DNA of 64,000 nucleotides from Posidonia oceanica (taxonomy: Eukaryota; Streptophyta; Magnoliopsida; Alismatales; Posidoniaceae), in the NCBI GenBank assembly GCA_037176725.1, contig JAZBRS010000039.1, positions 28,618,001 through 28,682,000 on the forward strand, read 5' to 3'. The translations under genes and the position numbers were made by a program. Below, in pieces: positions 12,398 to 24,000 of the stretch. The stretch's first letter is position 1; each line of letters opens with the position of its first letter. The notes under the pieces are model-generated. The model searched no databases. It was not told the origin of the DNA and saw nothing but the letters and a program-made list of their open reading frames with translations.

Positions 12398-13706
12398 GAA
12401 GTAGACTCCAGCTTTTGTCCCTGGCTTTTCGCTCGCCTGTTTTGCAGCTTTGTCTGCCTTGTGTGCCTTCTTTCCCTGTTTTGCTCGCTTTTCTGTGCAA
12501 ACACCTAGCAAGTCGCTTCGTGGCTACTTTGTTTAGGTTTTGCACCTCTTTCACCTCGGTTTGCGCTCTCTTTTGCTTGGCTTTGCTTCTATGCTTGTTT
12601 ATTTATTTATTGTCTTGCTTCTGCTCTTACTCCCTTTACAGCTTACTTGCCTTTACTTGCTTTGCCTTACTTGCTTATTATTGCTTTAATTCTCGCACAT
12701 TGCATGTCTACATACTTGTTTGGCAACAATACATGCTTTTTGAATGTTGAATGCTTCTCTTACACCTTTGCTATGTCACTACGCACGCACATGCCTTGCA
12801 TACATGCCTTTTGACTTGACGAATGTTTTTCTTCACCATTATGCTCACAAACACTCGCACATGCCATACACTTGCCTTTTGCTGTGTTGTATGTTGTTTG
12901 CTTGCCATGTTTGACTGATTTCCTTCCCTTTCGCACATGCCATGCCTAGGATAGTAGAGACTTGTTTGCTCTCCCCATGGTTAACTAAAAACAGCAAGTA
13001 AAACGAACTTCTAGGAGCAACTAGAGACTTCAAACAATCCTTCACCCCCTTGGGTTAATAAAATACGCAAGATAAAAGACTTTAATCATTTGCATAAGCA
13101 TCATATAGGGCATGCATCTTCTCATCTGAGTCCACCTATTAGTTTGCGAAGGATAGGCCCGACCTCTTGTTCCACTGCTTTGGGCATGGCGCAAGTCAGT
13201 CGGTCTGTCCCCCCTTTTTGTTCAGGGGTCGTGTCGGTGTTAGTAGAGGGTACCACCCACGCCTCGGCGGGGTAGAGGCCACCAACGCACCACCCTGTCA
13301 TTACCTGAGCTCTAGGCCAGGAGTTAGGCAGGGAACCCACTTTTCTGACCTGAGTCGGTGACCCGTACACCCAGGGATACCCGAAGTAGATCACCTGCTA
13401 AGAAATACTAGATAAGTTGAGGGGGGCATACTAGAAAGCATACATATCATACATGCCATCTAACTTAACTCATTTGCATCTGTCTTTCAGTTTCTAACCC
13501 TAATTTCCTTCTGTTGTGTCAGCAGTGATCGGTAAGCGAGTTTCCCTTGCTGGAGCTTGAGTGCCGACCCTTTCTGACACCCCTATTGCGACCTTGTTCG
13601 CGACCATTCCCTTTCTGAGCTATCCGCCTTTGCGACAATAGCTCCTATTAGGAATCGCCGTTTGCCCACTTGTCGCAGCCCTGTCCTCACGCGCTCTAGG
13701 TCAGCA
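12398..13706 (+). other. Untranslated leader of RT-C
   Basis: This holds no conserved ORF. It aligns along its length with 26642-27951 of RT-D, including the zone with CACCCACGC and the ACCACCCTGTCATTACC stretch near 13290. Stop codons and a missing upstream ATG break the extended N-terminal frame that is open in RT-D. The conserved start is therefore at 13707. Confidence 0.75.
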
Positions 13707-16700
13707 ATGGCCCAGTACGTTAGTGAGCCTTCCTTCACTCCTGTCACGGAGGGTGTTTCCGTTCCGGCCCCTCCGGTTGCTCCTTCTGTCCCCCTTGTTC
13801 CCCCTCCGACGCCAGGGTTTCCTCCCCTAACGTCTCTAGGTTCTCAGTACGTCCCGGGACAGTGGCAAGCATCTCTTCCTCTGGATCCGGTCGCCGAGTC
13901 TATCTTGACGACCGTTACTCGCGTTTCGGAGACGCCACTGCCCCCTCTATCCCAGGGATACGTCGCTTTCGACATCCCTTCCACCGCTGCTGCGACCTTT
14001 ACTATAGAATCCTTTCCTCCCAGACAATCTGTGTCCGTGCCATTTGTCTCTCAGCCTTCGCCGGCACTGCACTTCAGTGTTCCCGCTGCCGGGACGCCCG
14101 AGGCGCAGTACCAGCACCTGATGGAGCTTGCCTAGAGACTGCAGGGCATGGCTCTATCAGTTCGTCCTTCCTCTATTCCTGTCGTTCCTGAGGTTCCTCT
14201 GAGGTCAGTTCCTGCATTTCATGCATCAACCTCTACACCTCTGCCTCGACCATCGTCTCAACTGCTCACGGTTTCGACGATGGGGGCCCGTTTACCGCCT
14301 CCTGCTGCACAACACTTAGCACAGCATGCTCCACTTCCCTCTGGTGGTCAGTCCTTTGGACCGGCTGGAGCCCAGTACCTCACTGGCCCGCTGTCTGGCA
14401 CCCCGCCTGTACAGCAACTGGTGCTCCGTCATCCTACCCCTATCACAGCACAGCATGGCATCTATTCTCCTCCTCTGCATCAGGTCCAGCATCTTGCATA
14501 CACTCCTGCATACACAGTCCCCCAGCACGGATACGTCGGCCATCCCGTTGCTCCACTAGGCGACGCTATGGTAGATCCGGAGGAGCACTTAGGTGCGACC
14601 CATTCGGCGTATGTGCTCAATACCCCTGCTGATCCCTCTCCTACAGCAGCAAATCCAGACCCCATCAACAACCGGATGGACGTCTTGGAGAAGGCACTAC
14701 GACTAGTGCAGGGTACTGAGCACCAGACCTACCAATTTCAGGACCTCTGCTGCTTTCCAGAGGCGGTACTCCCTCCGAAGTTCAAAATCCCAGACTTCGA
14801 GAAGTATAATGGTAGGGGCTGCCCTGTAGCACACCTGAAGGCATATTGCGGTGATCTCGCTCAGCTTCAGGCTGACGAGAGGTTGCTGATCCGCTTGTTC
14901 CAGAAGAGTTTGACCGGGCCGGCACTCAAGTGGTTCACATCGCTTGATATGTCAGCCATCAAGACTTGGAACGACCTCAGTCAGGCATTCCTGGAACAGT
15001 ACTCCTTCAACCTCGATCTAGTCCCAAAGCAGGCGGACTTGATCGCAATCAAGCAGAATTCCGGCGAGCCATTCGGGGAGTACGTCGGCCGCTGGCGCGC
15101 CCTTGCCTCTCAGGTTCGAGATAGACCCTCTGACGAGGAGTCTATTGAGATCGTCATCAAAGGGGCGCAGCCATCTCTTGGAGCTCTGCTTAGCATCCAA
15201 CCAGTCACTACTTTTGCAGCACTCATCAGAGCTGGAGCGCGCGTGGAGATTTCTTTGCGGAGTGGCAACTTCCCGGCTCTCTCTGCTTTCGCTAAGCAGG
15301 CCGCGATCAGCAGCAACAGTGCCAACAGCAGCACCTCCAACAACAACAACAGCGGCAGCAGCAACAACCGCCCGAAGAGGAAGGACTCGCCGAAAACCGC
15401 TGTTGCATTCGTCGACTCCCCTGCTGTGCCTGTTCGCTTGCCATCCCGGCCTGCCCCGGCTCAGATGGTGTATGCTCCTGCACCTAGGAATCCACCCACA
15501 CCACAGATCACAACCACCGCTAGACCGGTCTATCTTGCCGCACCGGTTCAGCAAGGCTCATACCAGAGGCAAAGAAGGCCACCCATTGAGAAGCAGAAAT
15601 TCGCCCCACTGGTGGAACCACTCACGGTCATCTTGCCGAAGGTTGCATCGCTCCTGAAGTTCCCGGAGGTTCGTCCACCCCCAAGTCCTTTGCCGCTTTG
15701 GTTTAGGGCGAACCTCTTCTGCAATTTCCATCGAAGCGTCGGGCATTCGACGGACAATTGCTTCTCCCTGCGGAACGCAATTCAGGACCTGATCGAATCG
15801 GGAACGATTGTGATTGACACGCACGAGGCATCCACTCAAGCACACACTCATGCATCCGCACATTCAGCTGTTCCCCCTCATTCTGGCATCATCCACCAAC
15901 CCCTATCGGAGCACACTTATTCGGCAGGGGCTGGAACCTCAGGCATCCATTCTGTCTTTCCTTCTGGGCCTGCTACCTCTGTGGTAGACCCTTCTGATCT
16001 CATCTCTAATATTTCTGAGCCTTTCCCTGTAAATCTCTATCTTGCGGCAGTTGCCGGCTCCGAGTCGGGAGTTCACACGATCCGACCGCGTGCCAGGCCG
16101 GAGCGCCCCTTCGCACCCCCCACTGTGCTTCCTCAGGCTCAATCCCCTGTACACCTCCTAGCTAGGGCCCAGCCTAGTTCCCCCATCCACCTCTTAGGGC
16201 GACCTCAGCTAGAATCTCCTGTACACCTTCTAGGCAGACCTCAACCTGCCCCAGCCATCCCACCCCAACAACCATACCCTCTAGGTAGACCTCAATACCC
16301 AGTAGGTCCCCCTGTAACCTCTCCTGTGCTCGCAGCACATGCTCCGGTGGTTATTGACTTAACCCTGGATGCCCATCGCGTCCCTTACAGCTACGCCACA
16401 GAAATGTGTGTGGAAGTAACGCGATCGGGGAGGGTCTACAGGCCCCCAGCACTGGCAATTAGGCCAAACCACCCCAAACCTGCTATGCCCCCACCCTCCA
16501 ACCAACCCGTGGCAGATCCAACCCCAAATCAACCCATAGCAAGCCAAGTCCCTGCCCAACCTGTAGCGGCCCAGCTTCCTGCCACTACCCCCTTAGAGCT
16601 TGCCAAAACAATCCCTCCCCTTGCCAAAAAGAGCCAACCTAAGGCAGACTTAACCTCCCAACTTAAGAAGGTTAAAGCCGACATTTCCATTTGGGACCTG

Positions 16701-19700
16701 ATCCACACCTCTGCCGAACACCACGAGGCTTTTCTTCGCGTGTTCCAGGCTGCCCGTGTGTCCCAGTCTATTGAGCCTTCAGCCTTGGAGAGCATGGTTG
16801 GGTTGATTGCGGAGCCCCAGGTCATCTCTTTTACTAGTGATGAGCTGCCTCCGGCGGGGATTAATCACAACCAGCCCCTATTCGTCACGGTGCAGTTCAA
16901 AAACTTTCGCATTCCCCTAACACTGGTTGATAATGGGTCAGGCCTTAACGTCTGCCTCTTGTGTACTGCAACCAAGCTCGGATTCAAAGCCGAGGACATC
17001 ACGCCAGCGGTGAAGGGAATGACAGCTTTTGACAACACCCACCATGACGCTCTAGGGATTCTGATTATTCCTCTTGCTATTGGCCCGGTCGTCTTCGATG
17101 TAGAATTCTACGTCGTCGACTTGAAGCCAAATTTCAATCTTCTGCTTGGGCGCCCTTGGCTCCACAAGCATCAGGTCCTTCCCTCGACCCTCCATCGGAT
17201 GATAAAGTACCGTCGTGGCGATGATGTCATTGTCGTCATGGCGGAGAACTTTGAGAAGGAGCGGATCGAGGCAGTCTCCCCCGTGTCTTCACAAGCTATC
17301 CCGTTTGACCCCGAGACTTCTGAAGCTCTATATCGCGTTAATCGGTGCGAGCCGGTTAACTTCATTCCTGATCTTGAACGTGTCAACTCCTTGGCCATTC
17401 ACAGCAACCCCTTTCGAATGGTCGAGAATGTATGTCACAGGTGGGGTTACGTAAAGGGCACTCCGCTTGGGCGTCATGGCCAGGGGATCGCAGAGCCGAT
17501 CGTAGCAGTGGAGCGGAGGAAATCTGAAGGCCTCGGCTATGAACTAAAGCTCAGCGAAGATCACTGCTTTCAGCTCAAGGACCATGAACCAGCCATTCCC
17601 AGAGACCTCACTAACTTTACCAGTGCAGGAATCCTGGGATTGACCGACGATCAAGACACGGCGCCGACAGAGGATTGGGGGTGTGTTGAGGACTACTACT
17701 CGGATGAGGAGCAGTCTGGCACAACAGAGGCAGTCCCAACCGGCACAGCAGAAACAATAATCAGAGCAGAGGCCACACAGTCAGTTTATTCAGCTCTCCC
17801 TCTGGCAGATACAGTAGGCAACTCAGCAGGCCCTATGGCAAAACTAGCAAGCCCTCACTCTTTTGCAGCCACATCAGCTTCCCAAGTACAGTCAGCAGCA
17901 GTGCAGGAGTCAGAGACACTCCTTCTGGCAGAACCAAGCATGCTACCAGCGGTCATAGCAACATCAGTGCCACTGTCCCTATCTCTGGAGGGGCAGTTAA
18001 TCAGTTCAGTCAGCACCGCGGCTCAGCCCGCTCCCACAGCCACACCTTCAGGAATGCAGCTGGCGCAGTCCGCTTCGCATCCTCCTGACAACCAGCAGCA
18101 GCTCTCATGGCAAGACCCCATGGCGTCAGAGGCTGCGCTCTCTCAGTTACGGCCCGATACAAAAGGCCAACTGAGCACTACGCTCTCCAGGCCCTTGAGC
18201 CCTCAGAAGAGCGTCTCTGCTTACTCTTCACCCGCGACAGTGACCCTGGCTGCTTATCCGTCTGTGGCACCGCTGACCTGTCTATTTGGGCCTTCTACAT
18301 CAAAGTTGCCGCCATCGAACGCGCCCGTGAACCAGATCCTGCAGATTCCAAGGGCAGCAATTCGTCTTGCAGCCGGGCCAGTGCCGCAGGCCCCCGGCGC
18401 CTACTACGTCGACTCACCCTCAGACGAGGAGGAAGGAGTGGCGATAGAAGCCCAGGTCGATTCATGGATGTCCGACTTAGAGCTACTTTATCAAGAACAA
18501 ATCAAGTCGATAGCAGAAGACCTGGCAGAGCATCGAGCTGCAGAAAGGAAAGGGAAAGCCGTGGTTGCGGACCCTCCTCTGCAAGAATACCATGCCTCTA
18601 TCACGATCCTGGAAGAAGGCTCGGCAGCACCGGACTCCCCTAGACCAGATGAGCTCATTACTCTCCGACCAGAAGGCGGGTCTAGGTGGTTTGTGCAACA
18701 CATGCCTCACTTGAGCAGCATAGCGAGCGGCAATGCCCAGACCAGCCGCCTGTCCGGCATACCCTCCACAAGCACACTGGAAGACCTAGAGGAGGAAGCA
18801 TCAGCAGTGCAAGCAGCAGCAGTAACTGAGCAGAAAGCAGAATCAGTAACAGAGCTGTCAACAGCCTCAGCAGCAGAACAGTCAGCAGCTCCAGCAGCAG
18901 AATCAGCAAGGCCCTCAACAGTATCAGCAGAACACTCAGTAGAATCAGTCAGGCCAGAGCAAGCAGCAGAAGGAGTTGCTGGGACGGAGGTCGCGCACCG
19001 AGGCCACAAGAATACCCGAGTGAGCGTGACCATCCTGAAGCGTCACCAGGGCCAAGCAGCGGAACATATACACTCTTTTGGCGTCACAAGCCCTTCTTTT
19101 GAGAAAGAGATCCTCTCGGAACTTATTGCTTATGGAGAGGAGGATGATACGGGCATGGATGAGACTGATGAATCATTGCCCGAGTTCCGGCCCTACGACG
19201 ACGACCCAGAAGGCCCCAACCTCCATGTTGAAGAAGAAACAGAGGTTGTCAATATCGGCACAGCTGAGGAAGTCAAAGAAGTTCGTATCAGTGCTCAGCT
19301 GTCCTCCCAGGCTCGAGCAGAGTTCATCGCATTTTTGAAAGAATATGCGGATGTCTTCGCCTGGAGTTATGAAGATATGGTCGGCCTTGACATAGAGGTA
19401 GTGGTGCACAATCTGCCCTTAAACCCGGACGCCAAGCCAGTGAAGCAGAAGCTAAGAAGATGGCGACCACAGTGGCTGCTCATGATCAAAGAAGAGATAA
19501 TGAAGCAGCTCAGAGTCAACTTTCTGAAGGTTGTTCTTTATCCTGAGTGGCTGGCAAACATTGTACCTGTGCCCAAGAAAGATGGCCGAATCCGGATCTG
19601 CATCGACTACAGGGACCAGAACAAGGTGAGTCCCAAGGACGACTTCCCCCTGCCTCACATTGACGTCCTAGTCGACAATACAGCAGGCCACAAGATGCTC

Positions 19701-21007
19701 TCCTTCATGGACGGCTTTTCTGGATACAATCAAATCAAAATGGCAGAAGAGGACATGGAAAAGACTTCATTCATCACCCCTTGGGGAGTCTTCTGCTACC
19801 AAGTCATGCCGTTCAGCCTGAAGAATGCTGGTGCGACCTATCAGAGGGCCATGACTGCGCTATTCCACGACCTCATGCACCAAGAAGTAGAGGTCTATGT
19901 AGACGACATGATTGCTAAAACCAGAGAGCCTGAAGACTACCTTGCCTGCCTAAGAAAGCTCTTTGACCGTCTACGGAAATACAGATTGCGCCTGAATCCC
20001 AAGAAGTGCGTATTCGGGGTGTCTTCTGGCAAATTGCTCAGCTACATTGTTAGCCAAAGGGGGATTGAGGTGGACCCGTTGAAAGCACAAGCCATCGTGG
20101 ACATGCCACCCCCCAGAACTGAAAAGGAGGTCAGAAGTCTGCTTGGGTGTTTACAATATATCAGTCGCTTTATTGCACAGCTTACGCCCATCTGTGAACC
20201 CATATTCAAGCTCTTGAGGAAGAATGCGCAGATCCACTGGAGCGAAGAGTGTCAGGCTGCATTTACCAAGATCATGCAGCTGTTGATCAAGCCTCCTGTC
20301 CTGGTCCCCCTACACCAGGGAGACCTTTGCTTCTCTACCTTTCTACCACGCAGCATTCCATGGGCGCCATCTTGGGCCAGCATGACGAATCTGGTAGAAG
20401 GGAGCGCGCCATCTATTACCTGAGCAAGAAGTTTAATGAATGCGAAGCCAGGTACAGTACACTAGAGAAGACCTGCTTGTCCCTTGTCTGGGCTGCACAG
20501 AAGCTAAGGCACTACATGATGGCATACCCAGTTCAGCTCTTATGCCGGCATGATCCTATCAAGTTCCTATTTCAGAAGCCGGCCATGATAGGCAGATGTG
20601 CTAAGTGGCAGGTGTTATTGTCTTAGTACGACATCACCTTTGTCACACAGAAATCCATGAAGGGCCAAGCCATGGCAGACCATCTTGCTGACCTTCCTCT
20701 ACCTGAATACCAACCCCTCCAGACGCAGTTCCCTGATGAGGACATCCTCTTCGCAATGGAGGACTCTGAGTAGAAAGATCCTGAAGAACAAGAGGAATGG
20801 CAGCTCTACTTCGATGGTGCAGTCAACAAAAAGGGCCGAGGCGTAGGTGCAGTGCTGACCACGCCCCAGGGACAGATGATTCCCTTCGCAAGGAAGCTGA
20901 CTTTCACCTGCACAAACAATGAGGCAGAATATGAAGCATGCATCCTGGCATTGAAAGTCGCCCTCGAACACAAGGCGTAGAGGCTGCATGTGCACGGTGA
21001 TGCCATG
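13707..21007 (+). pseudogene. RT-C gag-pol pseudogene, 5' part
   Basis: This is the polyprotein of RT-C up to the RT-D insertion. The start at 13707 (context GCAATGGCC) matches the conserved start of RT-D. Domains in order: proline-rich gag N-terminus, capsid (about 14800-15110), zinc knuckle C-x2-H-x4-H-x4-C (about 15720), protease with D-N-G-S (about 16930) and LLGRPWL (about 17150), a long Ser/Ala/Glu-rich linker, RT with YVDDM (about 19900), first RNase H, and the start of the archaeal-type RNase H. The lesions are TAG at 14133, a one-base deletion near 20303-20325 that shifts the frame after RT, and TAG at 20624, 20771 and 20978. A Gly-to-Ser change is seen beside the RT motif (PFSLKNAG, near 19810). 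No intact product is possible. Confidence 0.92.
21003..21007 (+). repeat. Left target-site duplication of RT-D (CCATG)
   Basis: CCATG at 21003-21007 directly precedes the RT-D 5' LTR. The same five bases follow the 3' LTR at 48713-48717. Removing the element with one copy gives back a continuous RNase H reading context, as seen in the uninterrupted RT-D gene. Confidence 0.95.
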
Positions 21008-24000
21008 TGTTGACACCCCATCTTGGCAGGCCTGGACCCTTGGAGCCCTCTTGGTGATTGCTGGATCAAACCCCAACAAAACCCTAACCCTAATCCTCCT
21101 CTCTACCCTTCAAAATCAGCCTGTCTTGGCCTAAACCTTTACCCCCCTTCCCAACCTCAAAACCTAACCAAAATTCATAGGAAAACCCACCACTATCCAC
21201 TCAACAAACCTACCCAAAGACCTAGGAATTTCTAAACCTAACCCATTCCCAAAAACCCTAGAAAACTTAGGTGAAGCTATCCTTTTTCTACACCTTGAAA
21301 CCCCTCCAAAACCTCCTTAAAATCAAACCAAGACTTCAAACCGCAGACTCCAAACCCTAGACTACCCGCTCACCAATTTTCACCCCATCCCAAGACCATT
21401 AAGACCCTCTTTCACCCAAATTATCCTTTTCTCTCTCTGGGATTATCGTTTTCTCTCTCCTCTCTCTCTCCTGATTATCATCTCCCTTTTCACCCCCTCC
21501 TCATCCTTTTTTGGGTCTGGCTGTGGGCCCCCTCTGTGCTTCTATCCCTCCTCTATCTTATCCTGATTTTTACTTTATTTTTAACCCTTTTTCTGCATTT
21601 TTAAAAATCGTTTTCCGCCAACCTATCCCTTTTCCTTTTGTCTCCCTCCTTTTTCCATTCCTTTCTTCCTTCTCTTTTCCTTTTCTCCCTTCTGCAAAAA
21701 TCCACAAAAACCCGTAAAAATCTGTAAAATCTCAAAACATAAAACAAACAAATCAGTACCCTAAGAAGAACAATTAAAAAAAAAATGTTAAACAAGCAAT
21801 TAACAACTTAAACCGAACTAAAGCAAGCTAAAAAGAGAACCAAACATGCAAACTAAAAAATGCAAAACAAATCAAAAGAAGACACTGAAAAATCAAGAAA
21901 AAAGCTAAAATAAAATCAAAACCCACCAAAAATAAAAACCCCATTAAAAGAATTAAAAGACAAATCCAAAAAGAAGAATTAAAAAATCAAATACTAAGAC
22001 AAGCAATTAAAAAGGACAAAAAACTTAACCTAATAAACATAAGAAAAACTAGTAAAAAAAAAAAAAAAACTTAAGAAAAACACATCTGAAAAGCCTAAAA
22101 AACACCCCATCAAACCAGAAAAGTCCAACTAAAAACTTCAAGAAATAACCAATAAATAAAAAATTAAAACATAACTTAAAAGATTTAAGAAAAAAACCCT
22201 AAGAAGACTACAACTTAAAGACATAAAACCAACCCTAAATTAATACAAAATAAATCCTAAAAAATCCCAATCAATATTCTAAATATCCCACAAAGGAAGC
22301 ATAATTTTAAAAATAATTTAAAAAAAAGGGGTTTAACAAATACTTAATCAAGTGAAAACCAATTAAAAACAAAACCAAAATCCTAAAACCATAATCAAGC
22401 CCAAAACACATTAATCAACTCAAAATAACCATTAAAAATCTTAATTAAAATCCTAATCTATAGCACAACTCTTCTAATATTTTTATTTATTTTTGGTTTA
22501 TTTTTACCAACTTTATTTCCCCTTCTTGCCCCTCTCTTTCTCTCTTCCTTCTTTCTTTCTTTCTTTCTTTCTTTCTTTACTGGGCTCAATCCGGCACGTC
22601 TTCTCTTTTTTTTTCTTTTTTTCTTTCTCGGCCCGCAGCAGTCCGGCCCGCCTTCTTCCTTCCTCCTCTTCCCTCTTCCTCCTCTGCGTTTTTCTTCTTC
22701 TCCCGCGGCCAGCTGCACAGTCCTCCCTCTCCTTTTCGAATTTCAAGCCTCCATCGAATCAGCAACAGCAGCTCGCCGCTTCTCTCTTCTCTCAGCGCCA
22801 TTCCCGGGAGGCAATCAATGCCTGTCGTCTCGCCGGCATCCATTCCTATCAGCTGCAGTGCCGCCGGTGGAATTTGAATTCCAGAGCGCGCGTGCAGGCA
22901 GCCTCCTCCTGATAAAGCCTCCTCTTCATCCTTCGAGAGAAAAGGAAGGGAGCAGAGAGAAGAGTCTTTGGCTACCCGAGAGAAAACTCAATTCCAGAGA
23001 GCGTTCTCCAGCAAATCCTCCAATCTTCTCCTCTAAATTCCACAGCAGAACTCCCTCCTTCTTTTCCAGAAAACCAGCACCCTCCCAAGCCTCCATTTCT
23101 CTCCCAATTGGTCCCCCAAACTCACCCAGAAACCCAGCAATCTTCCTCCACTCTTCCACGGCCTTTCCACTTCTGAAAAGACCTCCTAATCACCTGACCT
23201 CCACCAACTGCAACCCGACACCACCCATCTGCAATTCCCCTCACCATAGTCCACCGGGCCTTCCCAAACTCCTCCCAGATACTAGTCTGAACTCCACCTT
23301 TCCGAAGCACCCAGCCTTCAACCTTCTCCCCCACCGCCGGCCAAGCCTTCCACCACAAACACTTACACCACTCACTGATCAGAAAACCGGCCGACTTCCA
23401 ACCTCCACCTACAGCCTCCCAAAAAACAATTCAACCACCCAGAATCACTCCCCGCACCTCCAGCAATCTCCCAGAACACTCCATCCAAGCCGACGAGCAG
23501 CAGACACCTCCCCCGGCCTCCGGCTGTCACCTGTGAACCCAAACCACCTGAATCACCATCTGAGCTGCGAAGCTTCCGTTTGACCGTCTGGGAAGCTCCG
23601 GAGGATCACTCTGAAACGACTCCAACCCTCGCGATCAGCGGACAACGCCCACAGCAACCGGACGGACTCCACCGGCGACCTCTGAAGCCACCGACATCGG
23701 GAGGGCGTCTCAGCCGCGGACTCAGGTAACCGCCGCTTCCCTTAGCTCCCTCTTCTTCCTCTCTTGCTTCCCCAGCCTTTAGAATAGGTTTTCTGGTCCT
23801 CCTGCTCCGTCCCCGACTCGCCAGACAGTTCACCTTCTTCGGCGCCGGCTGCTCTTCCTCCGGACGCTCCGGCCAGTGGAGCGAGCTCCAGACCGTTCCC
23901 GGAGCTCCGGACGATCGCCGACGTCGCTCTCCGCCCTCCCGCGCCTCCTCAGCCTCCCCTGTCAGCGGCCACGGGTACTGCCGGCATCTTGCTACAGTAC

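Noticed and set aside
21078..21100. Telomere-like AACCCTAACCCTAA at the start of the LTRs
   Set aside because: Only about two units, present at the same place in each LTR; part of the LTR sequence, not an interstitial telomere array.
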